The position numbers were made by a program, and so were the translations under genes. The notes beneath the pieces were generated by a model, which did no database searches, was not told the origin of the DNA, and saw only the letters and a list, made by a program, of their open reading frames with translations. From Panagrolaimus kolymaensis (lineage: Eukaryota > Nematoda > Chromadorea > Rhabditida > Panagrolaimidae): a DNA stretch of 64,000 nucleotides. This document shows positions 10,250 through 21,090 of the stretch, piece after piece (positions within the stretch are counted from its first letter, which is position 1; the number at the start of each line of letters is the position of its first letter). The stretch covers positions 2,914,001-2,978,000 of the forward strand of contig JAJQJQ010000008.1 in the NCBI GenBank assembly GCA_028622995.1, read 5' to 3'.

Positions 10250-12406
10250 TCAAACAATATCAAATTCAATATTAACAAGTTTTGCAGAATCTTTAATCGA
10301 CTCGATGAGGCAATCGTTAAATTGGATATCATTAAATTCAATTTCTAATTTAGTCATTTTTATGCCTGTTTCTTTTTTGATTCGACTCAAACAATCACGA
10401 AAAATAAGAGCCATTAAAAAAGCAGGCGAAGCTGCTTTTTTGCCTTCAAAAGTATCGAATTCAACTAACAATCCATTTTTCTCCGTCTTTTTTAACGTGA
10501 ATGGCCAACTTGGATCAGCTTTGTTTGGATCTGTGATGGAACAAAGCTTTATGAGGTCTAAAAAAATAATATGGAGCGATGGAGGAGAATCCAAGATTAA
10601 AAATTACCATAAACCACAAAAGGTTTGTTTCTATCGAAACTTGTGCCACCAACACATGGTTTTTTATTCGAAAAGTTAATAAGCAAACTGGTAAATTTTT
10701 GTCCTATAAAAATAAAAAATATTGAAAGAAAAGTATGAAAACAATTACCATTTTTAGATGTCAAAACTCGAGTTTCACCATTTTCTATAATTTGAATGTT
10801 AAACTTTTCTTCGCATAAAATGATTTTTGCTTTTGGAATCGATGAAATTGTTAGAGTTTTTTCAACGAATTTTGTCAAATTTTTATCATTAATTGGTGCA
10901 TTTGAGACAATATCTTTCTTCGATAAAAGCTGTTTTGTAATTTGTTGTTTTGGTTTCGATGGAATAATATTCATCATTTTTTTGTATAATTTTTCCAACT
11001 CCTCTTCTTCGCCAATTGGTTTAACAGACAAATCATAAAATCGATTTTCATCAATTTTAAGAGTTACTTTAACTTTTTTATTTACAAATTTAGCTAATTC
11101 AATTGTTTCGATAAGGATGTTATCTTCTTTGAGCTAAAAAATGCATTAATAATTTTCAGAAAAAAGGGGAAGAAACTTGCAGTTATAAACTCATTTTTTG
11201 ATTTTATTAATAAATTTATGGACTTTTCATATGGTAAAGCAACTCGACAGCTTTCTTTAATAACAAAAGCATTTCCATGATTTACAGAAAATTCAGTCAT
11301 AAGCATTGGTTCAACGAGATAAGGATTTTCCAATTCACCCATGGCATCCAAAACTTTTGCATACGAAGCATCATAAGACATTTCAGACCAAGGTTTTTGA
11401 CAAACAAAAACTTCGTAATCAGGAGCCAAAGCTTTTTTAACCCAATTCGCTAACTTTTTTTCTTCAAAACTTTTGGAATCATGTGACGGAATTTTAGTGA
11501 TGCAAGAAATTTTCTTTGTGCCAATTGTATCAACAATGGCTTTTAAAAATGGTTTAAAAATTGTAAATTTTTTTGGCGAAGTAAGCATTTTTAAAGTTTT
11601 AAAATGATAAAATTTCTTTCCGCGAATATAAATTTGAAATAACATTATTTCGCCATTGATATAACAAACTGCAACTTTTTCTCCTTCGGGCACCATAAAT
11701 TTTGCATCCATCAATGCCGCGTTATATGGAAGTTCAGATAATGAAATAAAATAACAAAAATATCCATTTTCTTTGCAAAATAGTTGGCAGCCACGTTGAA
11801 AATCTTGATATTCTAATGGATCTTCAGCAAGAATAAAAACAACAGCTTTAAATTTGACATCTGTTTCTTCTTGAAAAACTTCAAGTCCATATGAAATTAC
11901 TTTACCTTCAGCCATAATATCTGGGATTTTTAATATTTTTTTATATCCATCCATATCATTATCATAAAGCACACCAATTTCATGTTTTTGAAAATATAAT
12001 TGTAGGGGTGGCTCGTGTCATCAATGTCATCGAAAGGTTTGAGTTACGAATTTTTCTCTGGAGAAAATCGGTTAATGGAATATTGTCGGCCTCGTGGAGC
12101 TCTACAAACATGGCTTTTACAGATTTTTCTCACAGAAAAATTTGTAACTCAAAAAGTTTTGATGACAAGGCCCCGCAGGCCCCGATGTCATCGAATGTCA
12201 TCAAAAACTTTTTGAATTAGGAATTTTTCTCTGGAGAAACTCTGTAAAAGCCATGTTGTAGAGCTCTACGAGGCCGACAATATTCCATTAACCGATTTTC
12301 TCCAGAGAAAAATTCGTAATTGGATGACATTTTTAAGAGATTTGATGACAATATGACACGAGCCACCCCTATATAATTGCAATACGCGGCGATTATCAGA
12401 AGACAT
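10250..12406 (-). pseudogene. Tandem Hsp70-like protein, type B gene 1, exon 1 split by a MITE
   Basis: Four exons (11181-12406, 10749-11133, 10608-10703, 10250-10557). Exon 1 starts MSSDNRRVLQLYF at 12406 but is interrupted after codon 11 by the element at 12003-12371; removing it and one 8-bp duplication gives 283 in-frame codons and a 545-aa protein. As it stands, translation stops inside the element about 43 codons in. Exon 1 resembles a degenerate Hsp70 unit: FKAVVFILAEDPLEYQDFQR for the AVITVPAYF...ATKDAG segment, VAVCYINGEIMLFQIYI for the FDLGGGTFDV segment. Exons 2-4 mimic lobe I of a second ATPase domain (KAKIILCEEKFNIQIIENG; ADPSWPFTL; ASPAFLMALIFRDCLSRIK) and stop at SAKLVNIEF. Intron 1 (11134-11180) uses a GC donor (ACT|GCAAGT), and the frame supports it. 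An internal ATG at codon 21 could allow an N-terminally trimmed product. Confidence 0.75.
12003..12371. mobile_element. hAT-like MITE, 369 bp, in exon 1 of type B gene 1
   Basis: Terminal inverted repeat TAGGGGTGGCTCGTGTCAT, with an exact 8-bp duplication TATAATTG at 11995-12002 and 12372-12379. An inner inverted repeat built around gaatttttctctggagaaa and the two copies of ggaatattgtcggcctcgt gives a fold-back structure. No transposase frame. An 8-bp duplication points to the hAT superfamily. Confidence 0.88.
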
Positions 12407-13173
12407 TTTTAATTAAAAAAATTACAAAATCAAAAAAAAATAGTGCGGTTTTTACAAGAAAAAAATATTTTATGAATAAACAAATCGATTTTTTTTAAAT
12501 AAAGAGAAAATTTGCGCTGATTATATGATTTTTTCCTTCGAAAAAAATAAGTAAACAAATAAAGTACTAAGGGCATTTTTCTCTCCACTCTTTATTTGTC
12601 CTTTCGCTGAAGCTGCATCCTATAAGTCAAGGTAAGGATATTTACTTCTTTGATCCCAGTATGCGCTCGTTTATCGTGTTTTTTCTTTAAACGATAATTC
12701 AGCACTTAATAATTTATTACCATAAAAAAAATAAAATTGGCGAAAACATTTTGGAAAACCTAATATTTATCAAAACCGTGAAAGTTGCAAAAAATCAAAG
12801 TTTTCAAAAGAATGCAAAGATTTTTTTCATCAACAGTTGTTATTCATGCAATGCTCGTCATCATTTTTTCTTCTTCATTTTCGATGTTTTTTAAATCAAA
12901 AAAAGAAAAGAAAAAAGAAAAAACATTCATTCAACAGAAAAATGCTATTTTGCGAAGTTTTGAATATTTTATTATTTTTGTTTTTTTATTTTTCGTAAAA
13001 TTAAACAAATTCTTCACAAAGTCGATCACTAACTTATTCATTTAATTAAATTAAACAATAAATCTGCTAGGTCAAATGGAATCAGCCATTTCACCCATAA
13101 CAAAAGTATGTTTTCTTTTTTTTTGTTGATAAAATTTTGTGCCTCCATTCCCCGATTATTCAATGCGGATATA
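12407..13173. other. Intergenic, upstream of type B gene 1
   Basis: Contains A+T-rich tracts and one moderately G+C-richer block near 12600-12690, but no convincing exon or RNA gene. A short ctcgtcatcatttt block near 12856 recurs near 22230, probably a dispersed repeat. Confidence 0.35.
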
Positions 13174-13492
13174 AAGCGAGGAAAAACAAAAGTATTTTGC
13201 CAAAAAAAAAAATTTTCAAAACACCCTGTTTTTATGTAAATTTTTTTTCCAAGTCATCATTTCACAAAACACTCGTCGTTTTGTAAATGAATTTACAATT
13301 TTACTATCATTTCCTTAAACACTCTAGTATTTGTAACAAATTAGAAATATTTTTACAAAATAACAAGTAATAAGGAATCACTTGAATATTTGTAACTTAT
13401 TTTTACAAAAAATGCAGTGGTTTTTTTGTAAATGGCTTATTTACAAACATTGCAGTGCTATTTTTGTAAATTGTCTCACAAGATTGACTAAA

Positions 13493-13597
13493 GAAAGGGA
13501 AAATGAGGCGAAATTGTGCGCCAGACAGCCAAAGAAGGTGTGTTTCTCTCACTCTCTGGCACACAATTTCGCCGCATTTTCCCTTTCTTTAGTCAAT
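13493..13597. repeat. Inner palindrome of the nested foldback
   Basis: The sequence ttgactaaagaaagggaaaa followed by tg(a/c)ggcgaaattgtg is repeated in inverted orientation about 30 bp further on, giving a hairpin of roughly 35-bp arms. No clear target-site duplication. It is inside the outer foldback and separate from the neighbouring hAT-like element. Confidence 0.7.
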
Positions 13598-13631
13598 TTG
13601 GTAAGTGAATTTACAAAAATAGCACTGCAAT

Positions 13632-14034
13632 CAGGGATGGGCGGAAGGAACACTCAGTATGATGTAAAAATCTTTCATATCTTCACCGCGATATAATTTT
13701 TTTATTTTTTTTATTATTCAATTCGTCGAGCCACATTCCGACGATCATTTTAATCCTAAATAAGTTTTGAAAACATTTCATAACTAACTCATTAAAGATT
13801 CATTTCCGTAAAAATTTCCGCGGAAACGGAAACGGAAGCGGAAGCGGAAATTTTTTACGGAAATGAATCTTTAATGAGTTAGTTATGAAATGTTTTCAAA
13901 ACTTATTTAGGCTTAAAATGATCGTCGGAATGTGGCTCGACGAATTGAATAATAAAAAAAATAAAAAAATTATATCGCGGTGAAGATATGAAAGATTTTT
14001 ACATCATACTGAGTGTTCCTTCCGCCCATCCCTG
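13632..14034. mobile_element. hAT-like foldback MITE, 403 bp, nested
   Basis: Ends CAGGGATGGGCGGAAGGAAC, exactly inverted, with an 8-bp duplication ACTGCAAT at 13624-13631 and 14035-14042. The two arms are almost perfectly complementary to a centre of ggaaacggaaacggaagcgg. A CAGGG end plus an 8-bp duplication is typical of hAT relatives. Insertion into the outer element shows the order of events: outer first, this one later. Confidence 0.9.
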
Positions 14035-14430
14035 ACTGCAATGTTTGTAAATAAGCCATTTACAAAATGATCAAAGCAATTTTTGTAAATTTAACATTTA
14101 CAAAAAAACAAAGTTTGAGAAATGAGTGGTTTTTTTGTAAATTTTTTTACGAAATAACAGATGATTTGGAAAATAGGTAGTTTTTTGTAAATTTTTCAGT
14201 AATCATTTACAAATTGACATCATTTGCATGTTTTAATGCTTTTTTGTAAATTGTTTGAAAAAAGTTTACAAATTGATATGATTTCATGAAACACTCGTAC
14301 TTTTGTAAATAAATTTACAATTTCACTATCATTTTGCAAAAGACTCTAATATTTGTAAAAAAATTTACAAAAAAACAGGGTGTTTTGAAAAATTTTTTTT
14401 TTGGCAAAATACTTTTGTTTTTCCTCGCTT

Positions 14431-15224
14431 TATATGTTGAAAAAATATCTTCCAAAAATTATGAAAATATTTTTACAACACCTTTTTAATAATAGCCACC
14501 TTAAATTATGTATCGGTTTCTCACTTTGTCAATCGAGTTAATCTTTAAATTCGTAGCAAAACAGGCTAAACTGGAACAAGATGAAAAAGGAAACTAAGAA
14601 AAGCAGAAAATTTATTAAAAAAAAAGTTTTTTAATGTTGCAAATAATGTGTTTCAGATATTTTTTTAGTAAACTTTCTTTTGCTTAAGTTTTTCATCGCT
14701 TAATCATCTGTTTTTTCTCCGTTGTTTTTTTAATCACGAGTCGAGCAAAGAAAAAAGAAAAAAAGAAAATTCGCTTGATTTTTTTTTGCTTCTCAAAAAA
14801 GCTGCTTTTTTTTGTTTTTTTTTTGAATTTTTTATTATTTTTTTATTTTTCAAAAGAATTTTTTTAATTCATTTAGGAATTTAAATATCAGTAGTTTATA
14901 CAAAAACTTTTCTAACACATTTATTATAGATAAAATGTAAGAAATTTTAATAAATAGAAAAATTGATAAAATAATTATGATTCCCAAAACATACTGTATA
15001 TATTACAAAAATAAAACAATCCCAATGTACTTGAAAAATTAATTCATTAATTGTTAAAACTTAGTAGACTGTAAATTCAACGAGAAACAAGAGAAAGAAA
15101 TAATAAATGATTTTTTTGTACTTTCAAAAAATAAGCAAATGGATGATAAGTTTTTTTGTGTTAAAACAACTAAAAACTTTCTTAATTTTTCATAATTGCA
15201 ACAATTTCTTCTTCATATTCTTTT
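14431..15224. other. Intergenic
   Basis: Very A+T-rich, with long poly-T and poly-A runs. No coding segment seen apart from the last F-box-like exon at its right border. Confidence 0.35.
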
Positions 15225-16604
15225 TCATTTTCTTCGTAATAAATGCAGTTGATAATTTTCGCATGGCATCGTTGATGAACGGTAATGAAACCCTGGAATG
15301 TGGTAAACAATTTTTTTGAAATTTTTTAAGTTTCATAATTAAAAACGTTAATGTGAATTTTCAAAAAAAATTAAAATAAAATTTTGGGTCGAAGCCTTGC
15401 AATTAATTGTACATAAATTAGATTTAGCCTTGAATATTTTTATGGATATTTTTTTTTTCACACAAAATAGACACTACACTTACCTGATCGACAATTTTCA
15501 AACATTTCCTTTCCAGGATGATAAAATATAGCATAGCTATAAGCTGCTTGATCAAAAATTAATGAAGGTGACATAAAAGTTTCTATCGTTTCAAGAGATA
15601 AAATATCTTCATATAATTCTTTGCCAATATTTATTTTTTCATTAAATATAACATTTTTAAATGAGATAAATTTGATGGATTTTGAGTAAATTAAAAATTG
15701 CATGAAACTACTTTTTGATAAATGAGTATTTTTGAGAAGTATTTTAGTTAAATATGGACGCGTTGGAGCAATGTATCGCAAAATATACGACCAAAAATTT
15801 ATCCATTTTGTTGAAAAAAATACTGGGTCTTGCTCTAAAAAAGAAAGAAAATGTTAGCATCAATAAAAGTATGATAAAAAACGAAACAATTATTTTAGCG
15901 CCAAAAAAAATAAAATTACGCTGTAACAAAAAAAGTTCTTTAGAAATTTAAAAAGTTTCATTTTGGCAAAAAATTTACAAAAATTTCATAGCTTAGAAAT
16001 TTGCGAGAAAAAAAATTAAAAACATTAATAAAAAAAAGTTCAAAACTAATTAATTTTTTTGGCATAAAAAGGTTTTTTTATCCAAAAGCAAAAATGAGTT
16101 TCTTTTGGAAAATTTGAAAACTTCTTTTTGAATCAAATTTTAATCTGCGTTTTTTCGATAAACTAGAAATTGCCCTAAATTTGAGTTTTTTTACTTACCA
16201 AGAATTAATTCTTTCGTTGGAAATAAATCAGCGTTGTAAAGTTCCAATCTCAAAAGTTTAACAAATTTATTCAAATTTAATCCTTTAATCGAAATTTTTT
16301 TATCGTTAATTTTAAGTTTATCTTTTTCTAATTTAATTAAAACAGGAGGAGTTTTAATTTTATAATTTTCTATTAAAGTCGTACAAAGGGAATAAAAAAA
16401 ATTATTGACTTTCGACAAATTTGAAAGTTGAAGAAAAGTTAAATATTGAATTATATGCCGCCATACATCCACGGGAAAGCAATAATCATAATATTTTCTT
16501 TGGCTATATTTTTCATCTTCGGCAGTTAATTTTTCCCGTTCATCCAATTCTAAATTTTGATCATTCGATAGAATTTTGAGAAAATGAAAACAATTTTTAA
16601 ACAT
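15225..16604 (-). CDS. F-box-like protein 1, about 274 aa, three exons
   Basis: Likely substrate adaptor of an SCF-type ubiquitin ligase, judged only from a weak F-box pattern. Exon 1 (16199-16604) encodes FPVDVWRHIIQYLTFLQLSN LSKVNNFFYSLC (broken here for length), which fits the F-box pattern of LPxxVxxxIxxxL...L...LSxVNxxFxxL. Exon 2 (15484-15834) joins in frame to give ILEQDPVFFSTKWINFWSY and leucine/isoleucine-rich strands typical of the C-terminal half of nematode F-box proteins. Exon 3 (15225-15292, after CATTCCAG) closes the frame at 274 aa. In another frame the same exon 3 DNA reads FITVHQRCHAKIINCIYYEE and continues to KN plus stop, which looks more protein-like, so the last splice site or a small indel is uncertain. 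Confidence 0.6.
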
Positions 16605-16764
16605 CGCAAAAAAAAATGTTATTATTTTTGGCAACAAAAAGAAAAAGAAAAAAAAGTTAAAGAAAAAAAAGACACACACAAACAAATAAAAAAAATAAGT
16701 AGTAAACAACCAACAGTGGCCGTCGTCCAGCTGACCATTTGGAAACCAGCCCAGTAGTCGGCTG

Positions 16765-16941
16765 CAGTGTTACACGCCTCCGCCTCCGGAGGCGCCTCCA
16801 CCTCCGGAGGCGGAGGCGGAGGTGGAGGCGATGTTTCAAAAAACTAACGTATTTTTATCGCCTCCGCGCCTCCGGAGGCGCCTCCGCCTCCGGAGGTGGA
16901 GGCGGAGGCGGAGGCGATAAACCAAAAAATATGTAACACTG
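16765..16941. mobile_element. Tiny hAT-like MITE of GGAGGC hexamers, 177 bp
   Basis: Ends CAGTGTTACA / TGTAACACTG, flanked by an 8-bp duplication GTCGGCTG (16757-16764 and 16942-16949). The interior is almost wholly (GGAGGC)n and (GCCTCC)n in palindromic order around a short A+T-rich middle. It is the most G+C-rich block in this A+T-rich region. The rest of 16605-17247, between the F-box-like gene and type A gene 2, shows nothing else. Confidence 0.88.
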
Positions 16942-17247
16942 GTCGGCTGCTTCTCTCGTTTTTTGTGCTCGTGTTTGTTGTTATCGATTTTAGAAAAATG
17001 GAAGAAAGAAAATGCTAATAGGCAGTTTTGAAGAAAAGGAAAAAGTATTAAAAGTAAAGCAAAGAAAGATTAAAACATTTATTTATTTATACAGATTTTA
17101 ATTTTCAGATTATTGCTACTGATGATTTATTCAAATTGTTTTATGAAGAAATTAAAGGTATTCCAGAAATGATAAAACGAAAAATTGTTCTTTAAAATTT
17201 GATATATTCAAAAGTAACAAACATCCGTCGCTTTTTTATAAAAGAAA

Positions 17248-19519
17248 TTATGGCGTTGTTTCTTGTTCTTGTAAATAATTGGCATAATAAGCTGCTCCAA
17301 TTGCAATAACTTCATCAGGATTTTCCTCGCAACCATGGTCAGCTCTTGTAAACAACTCATGCAACAAAAGTTTTATCATAGGCATTCGACAACTTCCTCC
17401 AGCCAATAGGACTTTATTAATGTCACGAGAAGTGAAGTTTGTTTTAGCGAGAGCTCCCATTATGCAATCTTTGATTTTGCTTAAAAGGCTTGATACCATT
17501 GTTTCAAACTCTTGCCGAGTAATAATAAGATTTTTATCTATATTATTGTCAAAATCACTTATGTCTAATCTGCAAAAATAAATAAATTCAAAATGTAAAA
17601 ACGTATTTATAGAAATAACAAGTTTACCTGGCTTCTTTTTGGATGCTCAAAGTATGTTTAATATCTATGCACTTTTGAAATAACCGATATTTAAATCTGT
17701 CTTTGACATTTATATCAATTTGAAATTCGTTTTTTAGTCTGTTTGAAAAATAAGAAAATAAAAGATTATCAAAATCTCTTCCACCAAGGTTTGTATCGCC
17801 GTATTCGCTGATGATTTGTAAATAATCATTATTAACTTTAAAAACGCACACATCAAGAGTTCCCCCACCAAAATCGAACAATAGCATTTTAAATTCGTTT
17901 GGAATAGGTCGATCAATAAAATAGGCAACAGCAGCAGCCACTGGCTCGGGTAATAAATGCACAGTTTTCCATCCAGCTAATTTTGCGGCATCCAAAGTAG
18001 TTGCTTTTTGTTTTTCATCAAATGCTGCGGGTACAGTTATAACAACTTCATTTAATTTTTTTCCTTGAATTTCTTCAGCTTTTTCTTTTATATGTTTTAA
18101 TAAAATTGAAGCTATTTCTTCAGGGTTCACCGCAAAAATATGTTTATTTTTTTGTAATCTTAATATTGGTTTACCGTAATAATCCACCACTCCAAATGGC
18201 CAACTTTCACTTATATTGATCTCATCATAACATTTTCCAATAATACGTTTCGAATCAAAAACCGTTGAGTGGGCATAATTATGAAGTTGATTCACAACAA
18301 GTTGTCCACATAATGGAGGATCTTCATTAAAAGATACATATGAAGGTAGGAGCCTTTCTCCTGTATTATCTAATGCAATCGTTTCAATCGTATTTCGACG
18401 ATTTACTGCAGCGCAACATCTCGAAGTTCCAAGATCAATCCCTATCACATTTATGCTTGTTGTGTCAGTTAATTTTTTTGGAATTACATAGGACCAAGAA
18501 ATATATTCGATATTTATAATTATATTTTCATCAATTTTAACAACAATTTCATATGGTTGGGAGCTTCCAATAGGAGGAGTGACTTGAATTTCTTCTTGAA
18601 TATTTTTATAAGCAGAAATCTGGAAAATCATTGTAGATATTTTTAGATTGATAGTTTTTGTTAAAATAATTTACTTTAAAATGTTTTTCGTTATCATCAT
18701 GCAGTGACAATGTTTTTTCAAAAGTTAATGATTCAAACTCTTTTATTGACATAACTGTTTTTTCATTTATTTTAACATCGATATCTTCATCTAGATGCGC
18801 ATCCAAGTCATAATCTAAAACTTCTTCATCTTTTGCCATTATTCGAGCTTTTATTAAAGCAGCTTCCATATAACTTATATGCAATGATATTTCAAAAATT
18901 TGACATTTTGGAAACATTGTTTTTATAAACTTCAAATTAAGAAAATAGAACTTTATATAAATAAAAATATCAGGATATATTTCTTCGCCATTATCACTTT
19001 TTTCTTTTTGCATTATTTCAATCAATTCTTCATTGGTTCCAAATTCAAGCTTTTTTACCATTTTAGCTTTAGAATTTACTTTCTTCCATATAAATAGATC
19101 TCCAAGCCTGTATATCCAAATAATATCACCATTTTTCGGTTTTTTATTTATTTGTGTAATATAATTTAAATAATTTACCATTTTCCTATTAATAATTTGA
19201 ACATTTAAAAATCCTAATTCTTTTGCTTTTTCAATACAACTTTTACGAATTAGATTAGCGTAATGGTAAGGCAAATAAATACAAGCATATCCAAGTTTTC
19301 CATTAATTTTTTCTTTTATTTCTGTAAACAATTTTTCAATGTCTTCTTTTTTACTTTCTTCGTCAACTATAATTAGCTTCTTTAAAAATTGATTTAAAAC
19401 TTTGCATTCTTTAAAAACTTACCTTTCGTAGTAATTTCAAAATTAATTGTTTCTTTACTGCTTTCATTATACACTGCCATTTTTGGCCATACTAGGTCAA
19501 TTCCAACATGAAAAGACAT
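17248..19519 (-). CDS. Tandem Hsp70-like protein, type A gene 2 (700 aa)
   Basis: Four exons (19423-19519, 18675-19366, 17628-18619, 17248-17569) give 700 aa. The degenerate first unit is the clearest in the window: CIYLPYHYANLIRKSCIEKA aligns with the Hsp70 segment VTVPAYF...ATKDAG, and NVQIINRK replaces LRIINEPT, so the catalytic Glu region is lost. The substrate-binding-beta-like part ends in YEIVVKIDENIIINI. The second ATPase domain starts INVIGIDLGTSRCCAAV and keeps FDSKRIIGK, LPEPVAAAVAYF, FDFGGGTLDV, YGDTNLGGRDFDN, LLAGGSCRMP and NPDEVIAIGAAYYA. It ends in QEQETTP, without a CaaX box. Unlike genes 1, 3 and 4 it lacks the intron just before the second domain. No lesion seen; probably functional. 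The gene lies head-to-tail with the F-box-like gene on the same strand. Confidence 0.87.
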
Positions 19520-20299
19520 TTTCAAAATAAATCGCCTCAAATTAAATAAAAATCAGCAAAAAAATCAATATAAAGTAATAACTTTTTTTACGGTTTTTTT
19601 TATCATAAAATGCATAACTTGCTGCAAAGTCTTTGTATAAGAAGAGAACCTGCTTCATCTTTTATAGATAACAAATTTTTTTTTCTTCCTATTTCTTATG
19701 CTACTGATTATAATTTGTTTGAAGTATTAAGCATCAAAAGCAATCTTAACTGAATTTTGTCTTAAACTTATTGCAATTAGTGAATGCTTATTATACATAT
19801 CAAATTTGCCTTGGATTTAATAAAAATAATTTAAAGTTGGCATTCTAATTTGCATAGCAAACTTAAAACAATGATCAACTTTTATTTAAAATTACATGCA
19901 TAAAAATTGTTTGACTACCCTTCGATTATTTATAGCGCCGTTTACTAAAGATTAAAGGTGTCAATATTCTTTGAGAGATAATTTTTTTTTTGATAATTAT
20001 TTTTTGTCTTCGTTTTTATGGTTAATGACTTTTCTTCCCTTCTCTAAAAACAACCCTCAAAGGTTCATTTGTTTTTTTTTCTTCTTTTTCTCAGAGAGGA
20101 AACTAACAGATATTATTTACGAATATATTGTTTTGGGTCACGATTATCTTGGTTTTTTTTGTCATTCATGGCAAAACCTGTATCAGTTGGAAAAACAATT
20201 TTCTGATTTGATATCTTTTTTAAGAGCCTTTTTTCAATCAACTTCTTATTCGTTTGTCAAAATCAAATAATTTTTTTAAACTTTAAACACTTCAAATAT
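19520..20299. other. Intergenic, with a doubtful exon at 20090-20270
   Basis: Mostly A+T-rich. From about 20093 the plus strand reads RKLTDIIYEYIVLGHDYLGF and continues to about 20270; a TCAG acceptor-like site precedes it. It could be an exon of the small gene at 20300-20713, but there is no independent support. Confidence 0.3.
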
Positions 20300-20713
20300 A
20301 TTTTATTTTCATCGAAACGGCAAATTTTCCAAATATTGCTCATCGCGATGAGATTACTTTGCGCGAATACCTCCCATTTACGGGAAATTACGAACAAGAT
20401 TTTGATGATCTTGAAGACAAACCTTTAAAGTATGAAAATTTTTTTTGTTTGTTTTTATTTTTTAGCTTATTTTATTTTTAGTGAAGAAATTCTCCTCCAA
20501 ACAATTGAAGGAGGGAATCCTTTCCAACTTAACCATGACATTTCTCTTCGCAACAACAAGAGCGGATTTACCGAACAAGAAAAAAATAATAATAGTGATT
20601 CACAAAATCTTTTGCCTGGAATGGATTTTTTGCTCGACGACAATAATAATGAAAGTTTCTTGACAGAATTTCATAAAAAGTTTATAAATATATCTTTTCA
20701 AGAAGAAAAATAA
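20300..20713 (+). CDS. Unknown small gene, C-terminal exons
   Basis: I do not recognise the product. A first coding-like stretch to 20429 reads IAHRDEITLREYLPFTGNYE with comparatively high G+C. A 51-bp T-rich segment (20430-20480, GTATGA...TTTTTAG) is then either an intron or, if read through from the ATG at 20432, a signal peptide (MKIFFVCFYFLAYFIFS). With splicing, the frame continues PLNEEILLQTIEGGNPFQ and ends NISFQEEK plus stop. The hydrophilic Asn/Asp/Glu-rich C-terminus (LLDDNNNESF) is disordered-looking. Upstream exons are not defined. The spliced reading is favoured because the upstream stretch looks coding. Confidence 0.4.
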
Positions 20714-20904
20714 AATTATTAAAAATTTTCACATCATTTTTTTGCTCCTAAATTATAATCTGATATTTTTAAATACATATTTATTTTGATTTCTTTTGCC
20801 ATGGATTTTTGCTTCTTCTTCTTTTTGTAAAATAAATGATAACAATTTTTATAAACATCTTTATAATTTTTATTTTGGATTCGTATTTGCAAAAAAAATG
20901 TAAC

Positions 20905-21066
20905 TTACCAAAATGAATTGGCTTTTTCAATCGTTTCTAAAATATCTTTAAAGGATGTATCTTTTAAAAAACAGCTTTTAATTGTTATATTGCTTGCTCT
21001 AACGTTTCTAATAACAGAAATACATGAATTTGAAAAAACACACCCTTCAAAATGAAGTATTAATGC
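20905..21066 (-). pseudogene. Isolated F-box-like C-terminal exon
   Basis: The translation LHFEGCVFSNSCISVIRNV and IKSCFLKDTSFKDILETIEK resembles the Leu/Ile-rich C-terminal repeats of the F-box-like genes elsewhere in the window, and a GTAAGTT donor follows at its 3' end. I find no F-box exon upstream or final exon downstream, so this is probably a relic. Confidence 0.3.
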
Positions 21067-21090
21067 GAATTGTGATAAGTAAAAAATCAA

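Larger units (their letters stand above)
13174..14430. mobile_element. Outer foldback element with TTTGTAAAT arrays
   Basis: The left end AAGCGAGGAAAAACAAAAGT is inverted at the right end (14403-14430 region), and TATA flanks both ends (13170-13173, 14431-14434), consistent with a TA or TATA target site. The interior is built from dozens of alternating TTTGTAAAT and ATTTACAAA units at irregular spacing, so either strand can fold extensively. No transposase. Two further palindromic elements lie inside it. Confidence 0.7.

Noticed and set aside
12008..12220. Overlapping plus-strand frames
   Set aside because: Entirely inside the 369-bp MITE.
13382..13696. 104-codon plus-strand frame
   Set aside because: Runs through the nested palindromes and across an insertion border.
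13240..14380. TTTGTAAAT arrays as a CRISPR-like array
   Set aside because: Irregular spacing, both orientations, no conserved spacers, eukaryotic context.
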